Under the pieces are notes generated by a model. It ran no database searches. It had not been told where the DNA came from and saw only the letters and a list, made by a program, of their open reading frames with translations. The position numbers were made by a program, and so were the translations under genes. Of a stretch of 38,054 nucleotides of DNA, positions 1 to 6,792 are shown piece by piece; positions within the stretch are counted from its first letter, which is position 1, and every line of letters starts with the position of its first letter. The DNA comes from Acidimicrobiia bacterium (GTDB taxonomy: Bacteria; Actinomycetota; Acidimicrobiia; Spongiisociales; JAHEDJ01), in contig JARGFH010000036.1 of assembly GCA_029210695.1 (NCBI GenBank), forward strand, positions 1 to 38,054, read 5' to 3'.

Positions 1-336
1 TCCAGTGTGACCGAAAACGACCTCGAACGCGAGCACCCCCGACCCACAACCACCAACTTTTTCGGCAGCCACCTAGTGTATGTCGACGGCCAGCTCTGCG
101 ATCCCTTCCACGGCGGCGAGGCGATCGGATCCGACGAAGCGGCAGCCCTGGTGAGCTATGCGCTGGGAGGAGCGCCGCGGCTCGATCGCAGCTGGCTGGA
201 GGCGGTGCCGGACCATTTGATCGTTGAGCGCATGCTGCGCAACCTCAACGACGCCTACCGCCGATCAGGCGATCTCGAGCACTGGGATTGGATCGCGGCA
301 TGTCTCACCGCGCTCGGAGTCGGGCCGGCTGAGTAA
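1..336 (+). CDS. Transglutaminase-like (SirB1-type) protein, C-terminal part
   Basis: The reading frame is open to the left edge, so this is the 3' part of a longer gene; the GTG at 7 is only an internal codon candidate. The visible 111 residues contain GSHLVYVDG followed by a DPFHGG motif, which matches the region around the catalytic His and the conserved DPF(H/N)GG of SirB1/transglutaminase-like superfamily proteins. The tail (RMLRNLNDAYRRSGDLEHW) resembles the TPR-like helical C-terminus that follows this domain. The catalytic Cys would lie upstream of the window. The biochemical role of this family is poorly defined. The gene ends 14 bp before the convergent dehydratase gene. Confidence 0.72.
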   Translation, partial: SSVTENDLEREHPRPTTTNFFGSHLVYVDGQLCDPFHGGEAIGSDEAAALVSYALGGAPRLDRSWLEAVPDHLIVERMLRNLNDAYRRSGDLEHWDWIAACLTALGVGPAE

Positions 337-349
337 CGGGAAGCTGTCC

Positions 350-634
350 CTAGCCGGCGGTCAGGCGTTCGATTTCGGCGGCCAGACTCGCGTCCTTTTC
401 GGTCAAGCCGCCTTGGTCGTGCGTTGAGAGGGCAATCGTCACGCGATTCCAACGGATATCTATATCGGGATGATGAAAACTCTTCTCGGCCAGAATCGCC
501 ACGCTGGAGACGAATCCCATCGCGGCGACGAAGTCGGTGAAGGCAAACGTCCTCAGAAGGATCTCGCCGTCGATCTCCCAGCCGGGGTGTTCGGAGAGGA
601 ATGCGGAGCGTTCGGGGTGCGTGAGAAGGGCCAT
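350..634 (-). CDS. Pterin-4a-carbinolamine dehydratase
   Basis: This small protein (94 residues from the ATG at 634) carries the signature of pterin-4a-carbinolamine dehydratase (PCD/DcoH): EKSFHHPDIDIRW, whose two adjacent histidines form the active site, then a downstream LSTHDQGGLTEKD stretch. The enzyme dehydrates 4a-hydroxytetrahydropterin, regenerating the pterin cofactor of aromatic amino acid hydroxylases; in bacteria without such hydroxylases it may serve other pterin pathways. An upstream ATG at 652 would add MCNNPR. I prefer 634 because the family normally begins close to a MxLL sequence, but neither start has a clear ribosome-binding site. No hydroxylase gene is visible nearby. 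Confidence 0.88.
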   Translation of the reverse strand: MALLTHPERSAFLSEHPGWEIDGEILLRTFAFTDFVAAMGFVSSVAILAEKSFHHPDIDIRWNRVTIALSTHDQGGLTEKDASLAAEIERLTAG

Positions 635-721
635 GCGCGGATTGTTGCACATCGGCCGCGATATGGATCACCCTCGACACTGGCCCGGTTCGGCGGTCGC
701 GCCCGCAGGTTAGGGCTGATC

Positions 722-727
722 TAGTCT
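722..727 (+). promoter_or_regulatory. -10 box of a leaderless promoter (DinB gene)
   Basis: TAGTCT lies exactly 6 nt before the ATG at 734 and no Shine-Dalgarno is present. That spacing places transcription start at or next to the A of ATG. No convincing -35 hexamer is seen. Confidence 0.5.
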
Positions 728-733
728 CAACCC

Positions 734-1219
734 ATGTCCGATCTCAACACCCCCGAGAAGGAAACGCTCTCTCGCTACCTGGACACCTATCGGGGCATCA
801 TGGCCTACAAGGCAGCAGGTGTAGACAGAGAGGCTGCCGCGGCGCCGATGGTCCCGTCGGGAACATCGTTGCTGGGGATCGTCAAGCACATGGCATACGT
901 GGAACGTTGGTGGTTCCAGGCGGTGCTTGGTCGCCGTGACGTCGAATTCCCGTGGTCTGAGGACGACCCCGATGCCGACTGGAGGATCGAAACCGACGAG
1001 TCGGTCGAAGGCGTTACTGAGTTCTACCTCGGCGAATGCGAGGTGAGCAGGGCGATACTCGACCCGATCGGCTCGCTCGATGAGGTGTTTCCACACGATG
1101 GTGGAGAGATCTCAGCCCGCCGCGTCGTGATCCACATGCTCGAGGAAACCGCCCGGCACGCCGGCCACGCAGACATACTCCCTGAATTGATCGACGGATC
1201 AACAGGCTGGGGTCCGTAG
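734..1219 (+). CDS. DinB family (DUF664) protein
   Basis: A 161-residue four-helix-bundle protein of the DinB/DUF664 group. Two conserved histidine-containing helices are visible: LLGIVKHMAYVERWWF near residues 46-61, and a second one near residues 134-151 that reads HMLEETARHAGHAD. Together these histidines form the metal site of the superfamily. In actinobacteria, relatives act as or resemble thiol S-transferases that use mycothiol, but the substrate cannot be told from the sequence. Start: the ATG at 734 sits 6 nt after a TAGTCT box, which fits a leaderless mRNA. It seems to be a single-gene unit between the convergent dehydratase and HNH genes. Confidence 0.85.
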   Translation: MSDLNTPEKETLSRYLDTYRGIMAYKAAGVDREAAAAPMVPSGTSLLGIVKHMAYVERWWFQAVLGRRDVEFPWSEDDPDADWRIETDESVEGVTEFYLGECEVSRAILDPIGSLDEVFPHDGGEISARRVVIHMLEETARHAGHADILPELIDGSTGWGP

Positions 1220-1261
1220 TCCGGATCGCATCGTGCGCCGGGATTGATGCGCGCCTGTCGG

Positions 1262-2371
1262 TCAGGGTGGGTCGCGCCGTGATGGTGTGAAGCGGAGCCG
1301 GCCTGGCGGGGATTCAGGGTCGATTTCGAAGCCCATTTGGTGGATTACCACATGGTGGTGAAACCAGCACAGAGTCGTGAGGTTGCTGGCGTTGGTTTGT
1401 CCGCCCTGCGACCAGGGGAGCCGGTGGTGGGGTTGGAGCCGGTAGCGGGAAGTGCATCCGTCTGCACAGCAGCCGCCGTCCCGGTAGAGGATGAACCGTT
1501 TGAGTCTGGGTGGGATGACTCTGGTGGTGCGTCCCTGATCGTGAGGTTGGCCGTCTGTGATGACAGTGTGTTCGACTGAACCAGCGCAAAGAATCTCCTC
1601 GATCGTGGAAACGCCGACCTGGATACCCGATGAAGTGACCGAACCGGCTTGGCCGTGTGAGGAGGCTGCCAGGTTTCCGTTGGTGAATACCGACAAGATC
1701 GGTCCGTTGGAGGTGGTGTCACCTGATGAGGCGGTGAGCGAGTCCTGGGCGATCGAGACCAGGGCGTCGGCGTTGCGCTGACCCAACGAACCCCGTGTGC
1801 CGTCGGGCAGGAGCGGGAACTGGTCGCCCCGACCGTGGAGGGCTAGTTCAACGAGGTCTCCGTCCATGCCGGGGAGCTGTCCCCATAGTCGGACAGCGCG
1901 GCGATCCAGGGTTGGTTGGAGCATCAAGAACCGATCTGAGAAGATCCGGTGACCTTCGTGGCGGGGGATCCGCCGCTGTTGAGCCGTGAGCCTTCGGACC
2001 CCGGGAATGTCTAATCCGGCGGAGAGTCCGACACTCCGGGGGGAAGCGCCGGCTGTGCCCAATCTTGCGGTAGCCAAAATCCGGTCAAACGACGATCTTC
2101 CCGCCGCGAGTGATTCCTCGAGTTCCGGCTGATCGGCCAACATCCGGGTCGCTGTGACCAAATCCTTGGCCGTTTCGGGGGCGATGTCGAGTCGTCCGGC
2201 CGTCCACTCTCCGAGTGAACGGCACCCATCAGCAGATGGCACCTGGCGGTGGTCGGCCTCCCGCAACAATCCGACCTGGCGGGCCCGAGCCTGCGCCACA
2301 AACGACTCGAGCTCAGCCAACTGTTGTTCCAGCTCATCAGTGGTCAGATTGTCGAATGCTCGGGTCTTCAT
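1262..2371 (-). CDS. DUF222/HNH endonuclease domain protein (13E12 type)
   Basis: A 369-residue protein with an N-terminal helical DUF222 region (residues about 10-200) and a C-terminal HNH nuclease domain. In the HNH part a zinc-type pair CCADGC is followed by LQPHHRLPWSQGG, then NASNLTTLCWFHHHVVIH near residues 300-350, so the catalytic His and Asn/His residues are all present. The architecture equals the 13E12 repeat family of actinobacteria, multi-copy genes often regarded as selfish or mobile; their cellular role is unknown. Start: the ATG at 2371 follows from the conserved N-terminus; no strong ribosome-binding site is evident. The 5' flank is unusually rich in GC hairpins. Confidence 0.85.
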   Translation of the reverse strand: MKTRAFDNLTTDELEQQLAELESFVAQARARQVGLLREADHRQVPSADGCRSLGEWTAGRLDIAPETAKDLVTATRMLADQPELEESLAAGRSSFDRILATARLGTAGASPRSVGLSAGLDIPGVRRLTAQQRRIPRHEGHRIFSDRFLMLQPTLDRRAVRLWGQLPGMDGDLVELALHGRGDQFPLLPDGTRGSLGQRNADALVSIAQDSLTASSGDTTSNGPILSVFTNGNLAASSHGQAGSVTSSGIQVGVSTIEEILCAGSVEHTVITDGQPHDQGRTTRVIPPRLKRFILYRDGGCCADGCTSRYRLQPHHRLPWSQGGQTNASNLTTLCWFHHHVVIHQMGFEIDPESPPGRLRFTPSRRDPP

Positions 2372-2471
2372 GTGGGCAACATATCAACCGGCTGTGACAG
2401 AAAAAGATGGGGAACAGCCGGTAGGGGGCGCCTTGATGAAGGTTGCCCCCTCTGCCTTGGGGGCTCGGCAT

Positions 2472-2495
2472 CTCCCCCACGTTGCCGTGGGGGAG
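2472..2495. repeat. Perfect GC stem-loop
   Basis: CTCCCCCACG and CGTGGGGGAG form a perfect 10-bp stem around the loop TTGC. There is no U tract on either side, so a palindromic repeat unit is as likely as a terminator. Confidence 0.6.
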
Positions 2496-2639
2496 AAACG
2501 CGTGGGTGGGGGGAGTTTGGGGAATCGGGGTGGCTTTGTTTGTGTCGAGGACTCTGTGCGAGTTCGAGTGATCTCGCAGGCTTCGCGTTCTTGCACTCTC
2601 TCCTTGCGTCCTATCCCAGCTTCCGCTGAGGGAGGTGGT

Positions 2640-2657
2640 CTGCTGCTGATGCAGCAG
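2640..2657. repeat. Perfect 7-bp stem-loop
   Basis: CTGCTGC and GCAGCAG pair perfectly around the loop TGAT, about 90 bp before recO. Function unknown. Confidence 0.4.
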
Positions 2658-2737
2658 GGCGGAAAGGGCACCCAACACCGCTCTAGCGCGGCATCAGCGC
2701 GACGCAAATGCGGACATTCAACCGGCCATGCACCGGG

Positions 2738-2743
2738 TACCCT
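2738..2743 (+). promoter_or_regulatory. -10 box of a leaderless promoter (recO-uppS)
   Basis: TACCCT is followed by 6 nt and then the ATG at 2750, with no Shine-Dalgarno. This supports both a leaderless mRNA and the choice of 2750 as the recO start. Confidence 0.55.
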
Positions 2744-2749
2744 TCGCCA

Positions 2750-3466
2750 ATGGCAATCCGACACGACCAGGGAATCGTTCTGCGGGGGTACCCGTTCGGG
2801 GAATCCGATCGTGTCGTGATCATTCTCTCGCCGAATCACGGGAAGCTTCGTACGGTCGCCAAAGGTGTGCGCAAGACCAAGAGCCGGTTCGGCGGCAGGC
2901 TCGAGCCGCTGACCCAGGTGGACCTCGTGCTCTACGAAGGTCGCAATCTGGACACGATCACACAGGTTTCGACCATCGAGGCCTTCCCGCACGTTCGGGA
3001 CGATCTGGAGCGGGTGGGCATTGCCGGTGCGATGCTCTCGGTGGTCGATGCGGTCGCTCAGGAGAACGAGTCGGCACACCGGCTCTTCCTGCTGCTCCAT
3101 AGGTCCCTGCGCGTACTCAACGACGGTCCGGCCGACCCGGGCTTGCTGACGGCCTTCTATCTGAAGCTCGCCGCCCTGGTCGGGGTCGCCCCGGCGCTCG
3201 CCGATTGCGCCAGTTGCGGTGGTCACGTCGACGTTGAACGCTTCAGCTTCGCCGCCGGGGGAGTCGTGTGCAGCCGGTGTGCGACTCCCGATTCGGTGAA
3301 GTTGCGCCCCGGGTTGCTCGACTATCTCGCCTTTCTCGCCGGGAGCGAATTGGCTTCATTGCCCGAGAACGGTGGGTTGGCCGGGGATGGTCAGGGTCTG
3401 GTGAGGCGCTTTCTCGAATATCACCTCGAGCGCAAGTTCACGGTGGCGGAGGTGCCGGGTGGATGA
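2750..3466 (+). CDS. recO: DNA repair protein RecO
   Basis: RecO anneals single-stranded DNA and loads RecA together with RecR in the RecF recombination pathway. The protein (238 residues) has the N-terminal OB fold (GIVLRGYPFGESDRVV near residues 7-22, then a basic KGVRKTKSRFGGRLEPL strand), a helical middle, and a four-cysteine zinc site (CASCGG ... CSRCA at about residues 150-175) before the C-terminal helices. Length and order are normal. The ATG at 2750 is favoured over an upstream start at 2708 because the family begins with a short MA.R.. sequence and a -10 box sits 6 nt before it. It overlaps uppS by 8 bp, so the two genes are co-transcribed. Confidence 0.92.
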   Translation: MAIRHDQGIVLRGYPFGESDRVVIILSPNHGKLRTVAKGVRKTKSRFGGRLEPLTQVDLVLYEGRNLDTITQVSTIEAFPHVRDDLERVGIAGAMLSVVDAVAQENESAHRLFLLLHRSLRVLNDGPADPGLLTAFYLKLAALVGVAPALADCASCGGHVDVERFSFAAGGVVCSRCATPDSVKLRPGLLDYLAFLAGSELASLPENGGLAGDGQGLVRRFLEYHLERKFTVAEVPGG

Positions 3467-4196
3467 CCTCGACACCTCCCGGCTGGATCTCGAGCGGATC
3501 CCGCGCCACGTCGGCGTGATCATGGATGGCAACGGGCGATGGGCGGGTGACCGCGGACTCGAACGGACGGCCGGACATGCCGCCGGAGAGGCCGCATTGT
3601 ACGACTGTGCCCTCGGCGCACTCGAGATCGGCGTGGAATGGTTGACGGTCTTCACCTTCTCAACGGAGAACTGGTCTCGCTCGGCAGAGGAGGTCCAATT
3701 CTTGATGCTGTTCAACGAAGATCTGCTCGGAAGGCGCCGGGACGATTTGCACGAGCGTGGCGTGAGGATGTTCTTCGCCGGTGACCTCGACGATCCCCGG
3801 ATTCCGCAGAGCAACAAGGATCGCATGCGCGAAGCGATGGAGCTTACCGCTGCCAACCGCCGGCTCAACCTGGTGTTCGCTTTCAACTACGGAGGACGTT
3901 CCGAGATCGTTCGGGCTGCCGGAGAGATCGCCAGTCTGAGCGCAAGCGGCGAGATCATCCCGGCGGAGGTAGACGCCGAGATGGTGCAGGCTCATCTGGC
4001 GGTTCCTGGCATGCCTGATGCCGACCTGATCATTCGCACCTCCGGAGAGCAGAGGATCAGCAACTTCCTGCTCTGGCAGTCGGCCTATGCAGAATACGTG
4101 TTTCCCGAGATCCTGTGGCCCGACTTTCGTCAGCAGGACCTGGTCGATTGCATAGCGGAGTACCAGTCGAGAAAGCGCCGGTTCGGGAGGGCGTAG
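3459..4196 (+). CDS. uppS: Isoprenyl transferase (undecaprenyl diphosphate synthase family)
   Basis: A cis-prenyltransferase of 245 residues that adds isopentenyl units to an allylic diphosphate, giving the lipid carrier for peptidoglycan and other envelope polymers. All family signatures are seen: HVGVIMDGNGRWA with the catalytic Asp (residues about 17-29), a GHAAGE helix, LTVFTFSTENW, and RTSGEQRISNFLLWQSAY near the C-terminus, which binds diphosphate. Start: the GTG at 3459 lies inside the end of recO, an 8-bp overlap that suggests translational coupling. The recO-uppS order is common in actinobacteria. The chain length of the product cannot be read from the sequence. Confidence 0.93.
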   Translation: MDDLDTSRLDLERIPRHVGVIMDGNGRWAGDRGLERTAGHAAGEAALYDCALGALEIGVEWLTVFTFSTENWSRSAEEVQFLMLFNEDLLGRRRDDLHERGVRMFFAGDLDDPRIPQSNKDRMREAMELTAANRRLNLVFAFNYGGRSEIVRAAGEIASLSASGEIIPAEVDAEMVQAHLAVPGMPDADLIIRTSGEQRISNFLLWQSAYAEYVFPEILWPDFRQQDLVDCIAEYQSRKRRFGRA

Positions 4197-4264
4197 GACG
4201 CCGACGGGTCGCGACCGTCAGACTGGCGGCCGGCCAGGGGTGACCGGCGACCAATCCCGGCGCC

Positions 4265-4270
4265 TATGAT
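4265..4270 (+). promoter_or_regulatory. -10 box of the glyS promoter
   Basis: TATGAT is a near-consensus -10 hexamer. A weak -35-like TGACCG (4241-4246) lies 18 bp upstream. The predicted leader to the ATG at 4301 is about 24 nt and contains an AGGG motif near 4287. Confidence 0.5.
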
Positions 4271-4300
4271 CTTCCGACCAACCCACAGGGATTGTTTCTC

Positions 4301-5608
4301 ATGACCATCACGCTCGACACCATCACCAATCTGTCCAAACGACGCGGGTTCGTGTTTCCCTCATCCGAGATCTACGGCGGGCTCCGGTCCGCCTACGACT
4401 ACGGACCCCTGGGTGTGCAGTTGCTTCGCAACGTCAAGGAGCAGTGGTGGCGTTCGATGGTGCAGCTGCGCAGCGACGTGGTCGGGCTCGATTCAGCGGT
4501 ATTGCAGGCCAGGAAGGTCTGGCAGGCCTCAGGCCACGAGGCGGTGTTTACCGATCCGATGGTGGAATGCAGGAATTGCCACACTCGCCATCGAGTCGAC
4601 AAGCTGACCGATCCGGATCTGTGTCCGAACTGCGGGCAGCGAGGGCAGTTCACCGAGGCCCGGGACTTCAACCTCATGTTCCGTACCAACATGGGCCCGG
4701 TAGACAGCGACGAGAACCTGGTGTACCTGCGCCCGGAAACCGCCCAGGGGATCTTCATCAACTACGAGAATGTTCGAACGACCCAGCGCCTCAAGCTGCC
4801 CTTCGGGATTGCACAGGTGGGAAAATCCTTTCGCAACGAGATAACGCCGGGCCAGTTCGTGTTCCGGACCCGCGAGTTCGAGCAGATGGAGATGGAGTAT
4901 TTCTGCCGGCCTGAGGAGGCGGGGCAATGGTTCGAGTACTGGATCGAGATCCGATCTGAGTGGTATCGCAATCTGGGAATGAACGAGAACAACTTGCGAA
5001 TTCGCAAACACGACGACGACGAGCTGTCGCACTACTCGGCCGGCACCGTCGACGTCGAGTATCGCTTTCCGTGGGGTTGGGACGAGCTCGAGGGGATCGC
5101 CAATCGCACCGATTTCGATCTACGGCAGCACACCGAGCACAGCGGCCAGGACCTGCGGTACTACGACCAGGAGGCAGATCTCCGCTTCTTCCCTTACGTG
5201 ATCGAACCGGCCGCCGGGGCGACCCGCACAACTTTCGCGTTCCTGATCGACGCCTACGATGAAGAAGAGGTGCGCGGCGAGAAGCGGGTCGTTCTGCGGC
5301 TCGATCACCGGCTGGCGCCCTATCAGCTCGCCGTCTTGCCGTTGTCCAAGAAGCGAGAGCTGACCGAGGGAGCGGAACGGGTGGCCGCCACGCTGCGGCC
5401 GCTCTACAACCTCGAGGTCGACGTCACCCAGGCGATCGGTCGCCGTTACCGGCGTCAAGACGAGATCGGGACCCCCTACTGCATCACCTATGACTTCGAT
5501 TCGATTGAAGATGCGGCAGTAACGGTGCGCGATCGGGACACGATGGAGCAAGACCGTGTGTCGATCGACCGCCTCGAGGAGTATCTGAGGACGAAGCTGA
5601 CGGCCTGA
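4301..5608 (+). CDS. glyS: Glycyl-tRNA synthetase, dimeric (alpha2) type
   Basis: A class II aminoacyl-tRNA synthetase that charges tRNA-Gly. The 435 residues show the eukaryote/actinobacteria-like single-chain form rather than the alpha-beta form: an N-terminal KRRGFVFPSSEIYGG sequence, a Cys4 zinc insertion (CRNCH ... CPNCG, about residues 90-115), the class II motif 2 loop FRNEITPGQFVFRTREFEQ (about residues 175-195), and a C-terminal anticodon-binding domain beginning near the LAPYQLAVLPL sequence. I chose the ATG at 4301 over the TTG at 4292 because the family begins shortly before the conserved KRRGF and an AGGG motif lies about 10 nt upstream. It is probably monocistronic. Confidence 0.93.
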   Translation: MTITLDTITNLSKRRGFVFPSSEIYGGLRSAYDYGPLGVQLLRNVKEQWWRSMVQLRSDVVGLDSAVLQARKVWQASGHEAVFTDPMVECRNCHTRHRVDKLTDPDLCPNCGQRGQFTEARDFNLMFRTNMGPVDSDENLVYLRPETAQGIFINYENVRTTQRLKLPFGIAQVGKSFRNEITPGQFVFRTREFEQMEMEYFCRPEEAGQWFEYWIEIRSEWYRNLGMNENNLRIRKHDDDELSHYSAGTVDVEYRFPWGWDELEGIANRTDFDLRQHTEHSGQDLRYYDQEADLRFFPYVIEPAAGATRTTFAFLIDAYDEEEVRGEKRVVLRLDHRLAPYQLAVLPLSKKRELTEGAERVAATLRPLYNLEVDVTQAIGRRYRRQDEIGTPYCITYDFDSIEDAAVTVRDRDTMEQDRVSIDRLEEYLRTKLTA

Positions 5609-5629
5609 GTCGCGGGTCGCGGCGCCGTT

Positions 5630-5640
5630 CCAATTGCCAA
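5630..5640. promoter_or_regulatory. CCAATTGCCAA element upstream of the lacI-type gene
   Basis: CCAATTGCCAA lies directly before the -35 region of the regulator's promoter. The same 11 bp occur in inverted orientation at 6743-6753, upstream of the solute-binding protein. The shared, near-palindromic site (core CAATTG) is a candidate operator of the LacI-family protein. Confidence 0.45.
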
Positions 5641-5670
5641 TTGCTTTCTGCCAGTGGCGTTGGTTACCGT
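5641..5670 (+). promoter_or_regulatory. Promoter of the LacI-type regulator
   Basis: TTGCTT (5641-5646) and TACCGT (5665-5670) are separated by 18 bp, a reasonable sigma-70 type promoter. Transcription would start near 5677, inside the operator that follows. Confidence 0.45.
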
Positions 5671-5676
5671 TCCTTC

Positions 5677-5690
5677 TGGAAGCGATTCCA
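5677..5690. promoter_or_regulatory. LacI-family operator
   Basis: TGGAAGCGATTCCA has TGGAA/TTCCA arms around a central CG, the classic layout of LacI/GalR operators (compare the cre consensus TGWAARCGYTWNCA). It covers the predicted transcription start and lies 13 bp before the GTG at 5704, so autoregulation is likely. Confidence 0.6.
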
Positions 5691-5703
5691 AGCAGGTGTC
5701 CCC

Positions 5704-6726
5704 GTGCCGACGATCTTTGATGTGGCGCAGGCGGCCGGAGTCGGTGTAGGTACCGTATCGCGGGTGCTCAACGACAGTCCGGCGGTGAGCGATGCCACGC
5801 GGTCCAAGGTGCAAGCGGTCATTTCCGACCTCGATTACCGACCGAGTTCGCTGGCGAGGGGACTCTCCCTCGGCACCACCAACATCATCGGAGCCGTCGT
5901 GCCGAAGGTGACGCGCCCCTCTTCGATGGAACGCCTGCGCGGCGTGCTCGACGAGTTGGGCGGATCCGGCTACGACCTCGCCCTCTACCAGGTGGACGGC
6001 GAAGAACAGCGTTCGTCCCGGATCCGGGATATCGTCCGGCCCGACCGGTGTTCTGCCGGTTTGCTCATCTCATTGCGGGCCGCTCCGGACGAGATCTTGG
6101 TGATGACGCAAGCGAAGCGACCTGTGGTGACGATTGATGGTCACATCGAAGGCCTTCCGGGTTGTCACATCGACAATGTTGCCGGCGGACGAATGGCGAC
6201 CGAGCATCTGCTCAGACTCGGCCACCGGGTGATCGCGTTCGTGGGAGATATCGAAGACGATCTCGGATTCAACCCGGGGGCGGCAAGGTTCGAGGGCTAC
6301 CAGGAGGCGTTGAGGGGACTTGGTATTGCGCGCCGCGACGATCTGATCAAGACGGGACCGCATAGTAGGGAGAGCGCCGACGAGTTGACCCGAGGACTCT
6401 TCGGTGCATCCGATCCGCCAACAGGCATCGTGGCCACCAGCGATACGCAGGCGTTCGGAGTGATGGCGGCCGTTCGTTCGCAGGGCCTCGAGGTACCCAC
6501 CGACGTCTCAGTGGTCGGGTTCGATGATCTAGAATTAGCAGGGCATCTGGGGCTCACCACCGTGCGGCAGCCTCTGTACGAATCCGGAGTGCTGGGCGCC
6601 CGAATGCTCCTACAACAGCTTGATGGACATCGAGATGGTTTGGACGTTGTGGAGTTGCCGCTCGAGGTAGTAGTGCGCGAGACCACAGCCCCACCGAGCA
6701 AAGGCTCAGCGCTTTATGGCGCATGA
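5704..6726 (+). CDS. LacI family transcriptional regulator
   Basis: A 340-residue regulator with the N-terminal LacI helix-turn-helix (IFDVAQAAGVGVGTVSRVL at residues 4-22, then the hinge-helix YRPSSLARGLS) and a periplasmic-binding-protein-like sensor domain. Such proteins bind a sugar or nucleoside and release an operator. I chose the GTG at 5704 because the DNA-binding domain starts at once after it and an AGCAGG sequence precedes it; an in-frame TTG at 5641 would add 21 unusual residues and start before the promoter. It stands directly upstream of, and in the same direction as, a sugar ABC importer, which it probably controls. Confidence 0.9.
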   Translation: MPTIFDVAQAAGVGVGTVSRVLNDSPAVSDATRSKVQAVISDLDYRPSSLARGLSLGTTNIIGAVVPKVTRPSSMERLRGVLDELGGSGYDLALYQVDGEEQRSSRIRDIVRPDRCSAGLLISLRAAPDEILVMTQAKRPVVTIDGHIEGLPGCHIDNVAGGRMATEHLLRLGHRVIAFVGDIEDDLGFNPGAARFEGYQEALRGLGIARRDDLIKTGPHSRESADELTRGLFGASDPPTGIVATSDTQAFGVMAAVRSQGLEVPTDVSVVGFDDLELAGHLGLTTVRQPLYESGVLGARMLLQQLDGHRDGLDVVELPLEVVVRETTAPPSKGSALYGA

Positions 6727-6742
6727 GCAGACCCTATTAGGG

Positions 6743-6769
6743 TTGGCAATTGGGAATCACCTGATTCCC
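6743..6769. promoter_or_regulatory. Operator-like inverted repeats before the solute-binding protein gene
   Basis: TTGGCAATTGGGAA (6743-6756) contains the inverse of the CCAATTGCCAA site found before the regulator gene. It overlaps a perfect 8-bp inverted repeat, GGGAATCA-CC-TGATTCCC (6752-6769), just ahead of the ribosome-binding site. A further small palindrome, CCCTATTAGGG, is at 6732-6742. Confidence 0.5.
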
Positions 6770-6792
6770 GGAAGAAGGAGGAGTCATACTCC

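Larger units (their letters stand above)
2372..2749. other. Gene-free, hairpin-rich interval upstream of recO
   Basis: About 380 bp with no convincing coding frame. It is full of G or C runs and contains at least two perfect stem-loops (2472-2495 and 2640-2657). The composition differs from the short plain spacers elsewhere in the window and may be intergenic palindromic repeat DNA accompanying the DUF222/HNH gene. Confidence 0.5.

Noticed and set aside
2384-3226. Long minus-strand frame (280 codons) opposite recO
   Set aside because: recO on the plus strand has clear family motifs; this frame has none.
4197-4300. glyS leader considered as a T-box or other riboswitch
   Set aside because: The predicted leader after the TATGAT box is only about 24 nt, too short for such structures.
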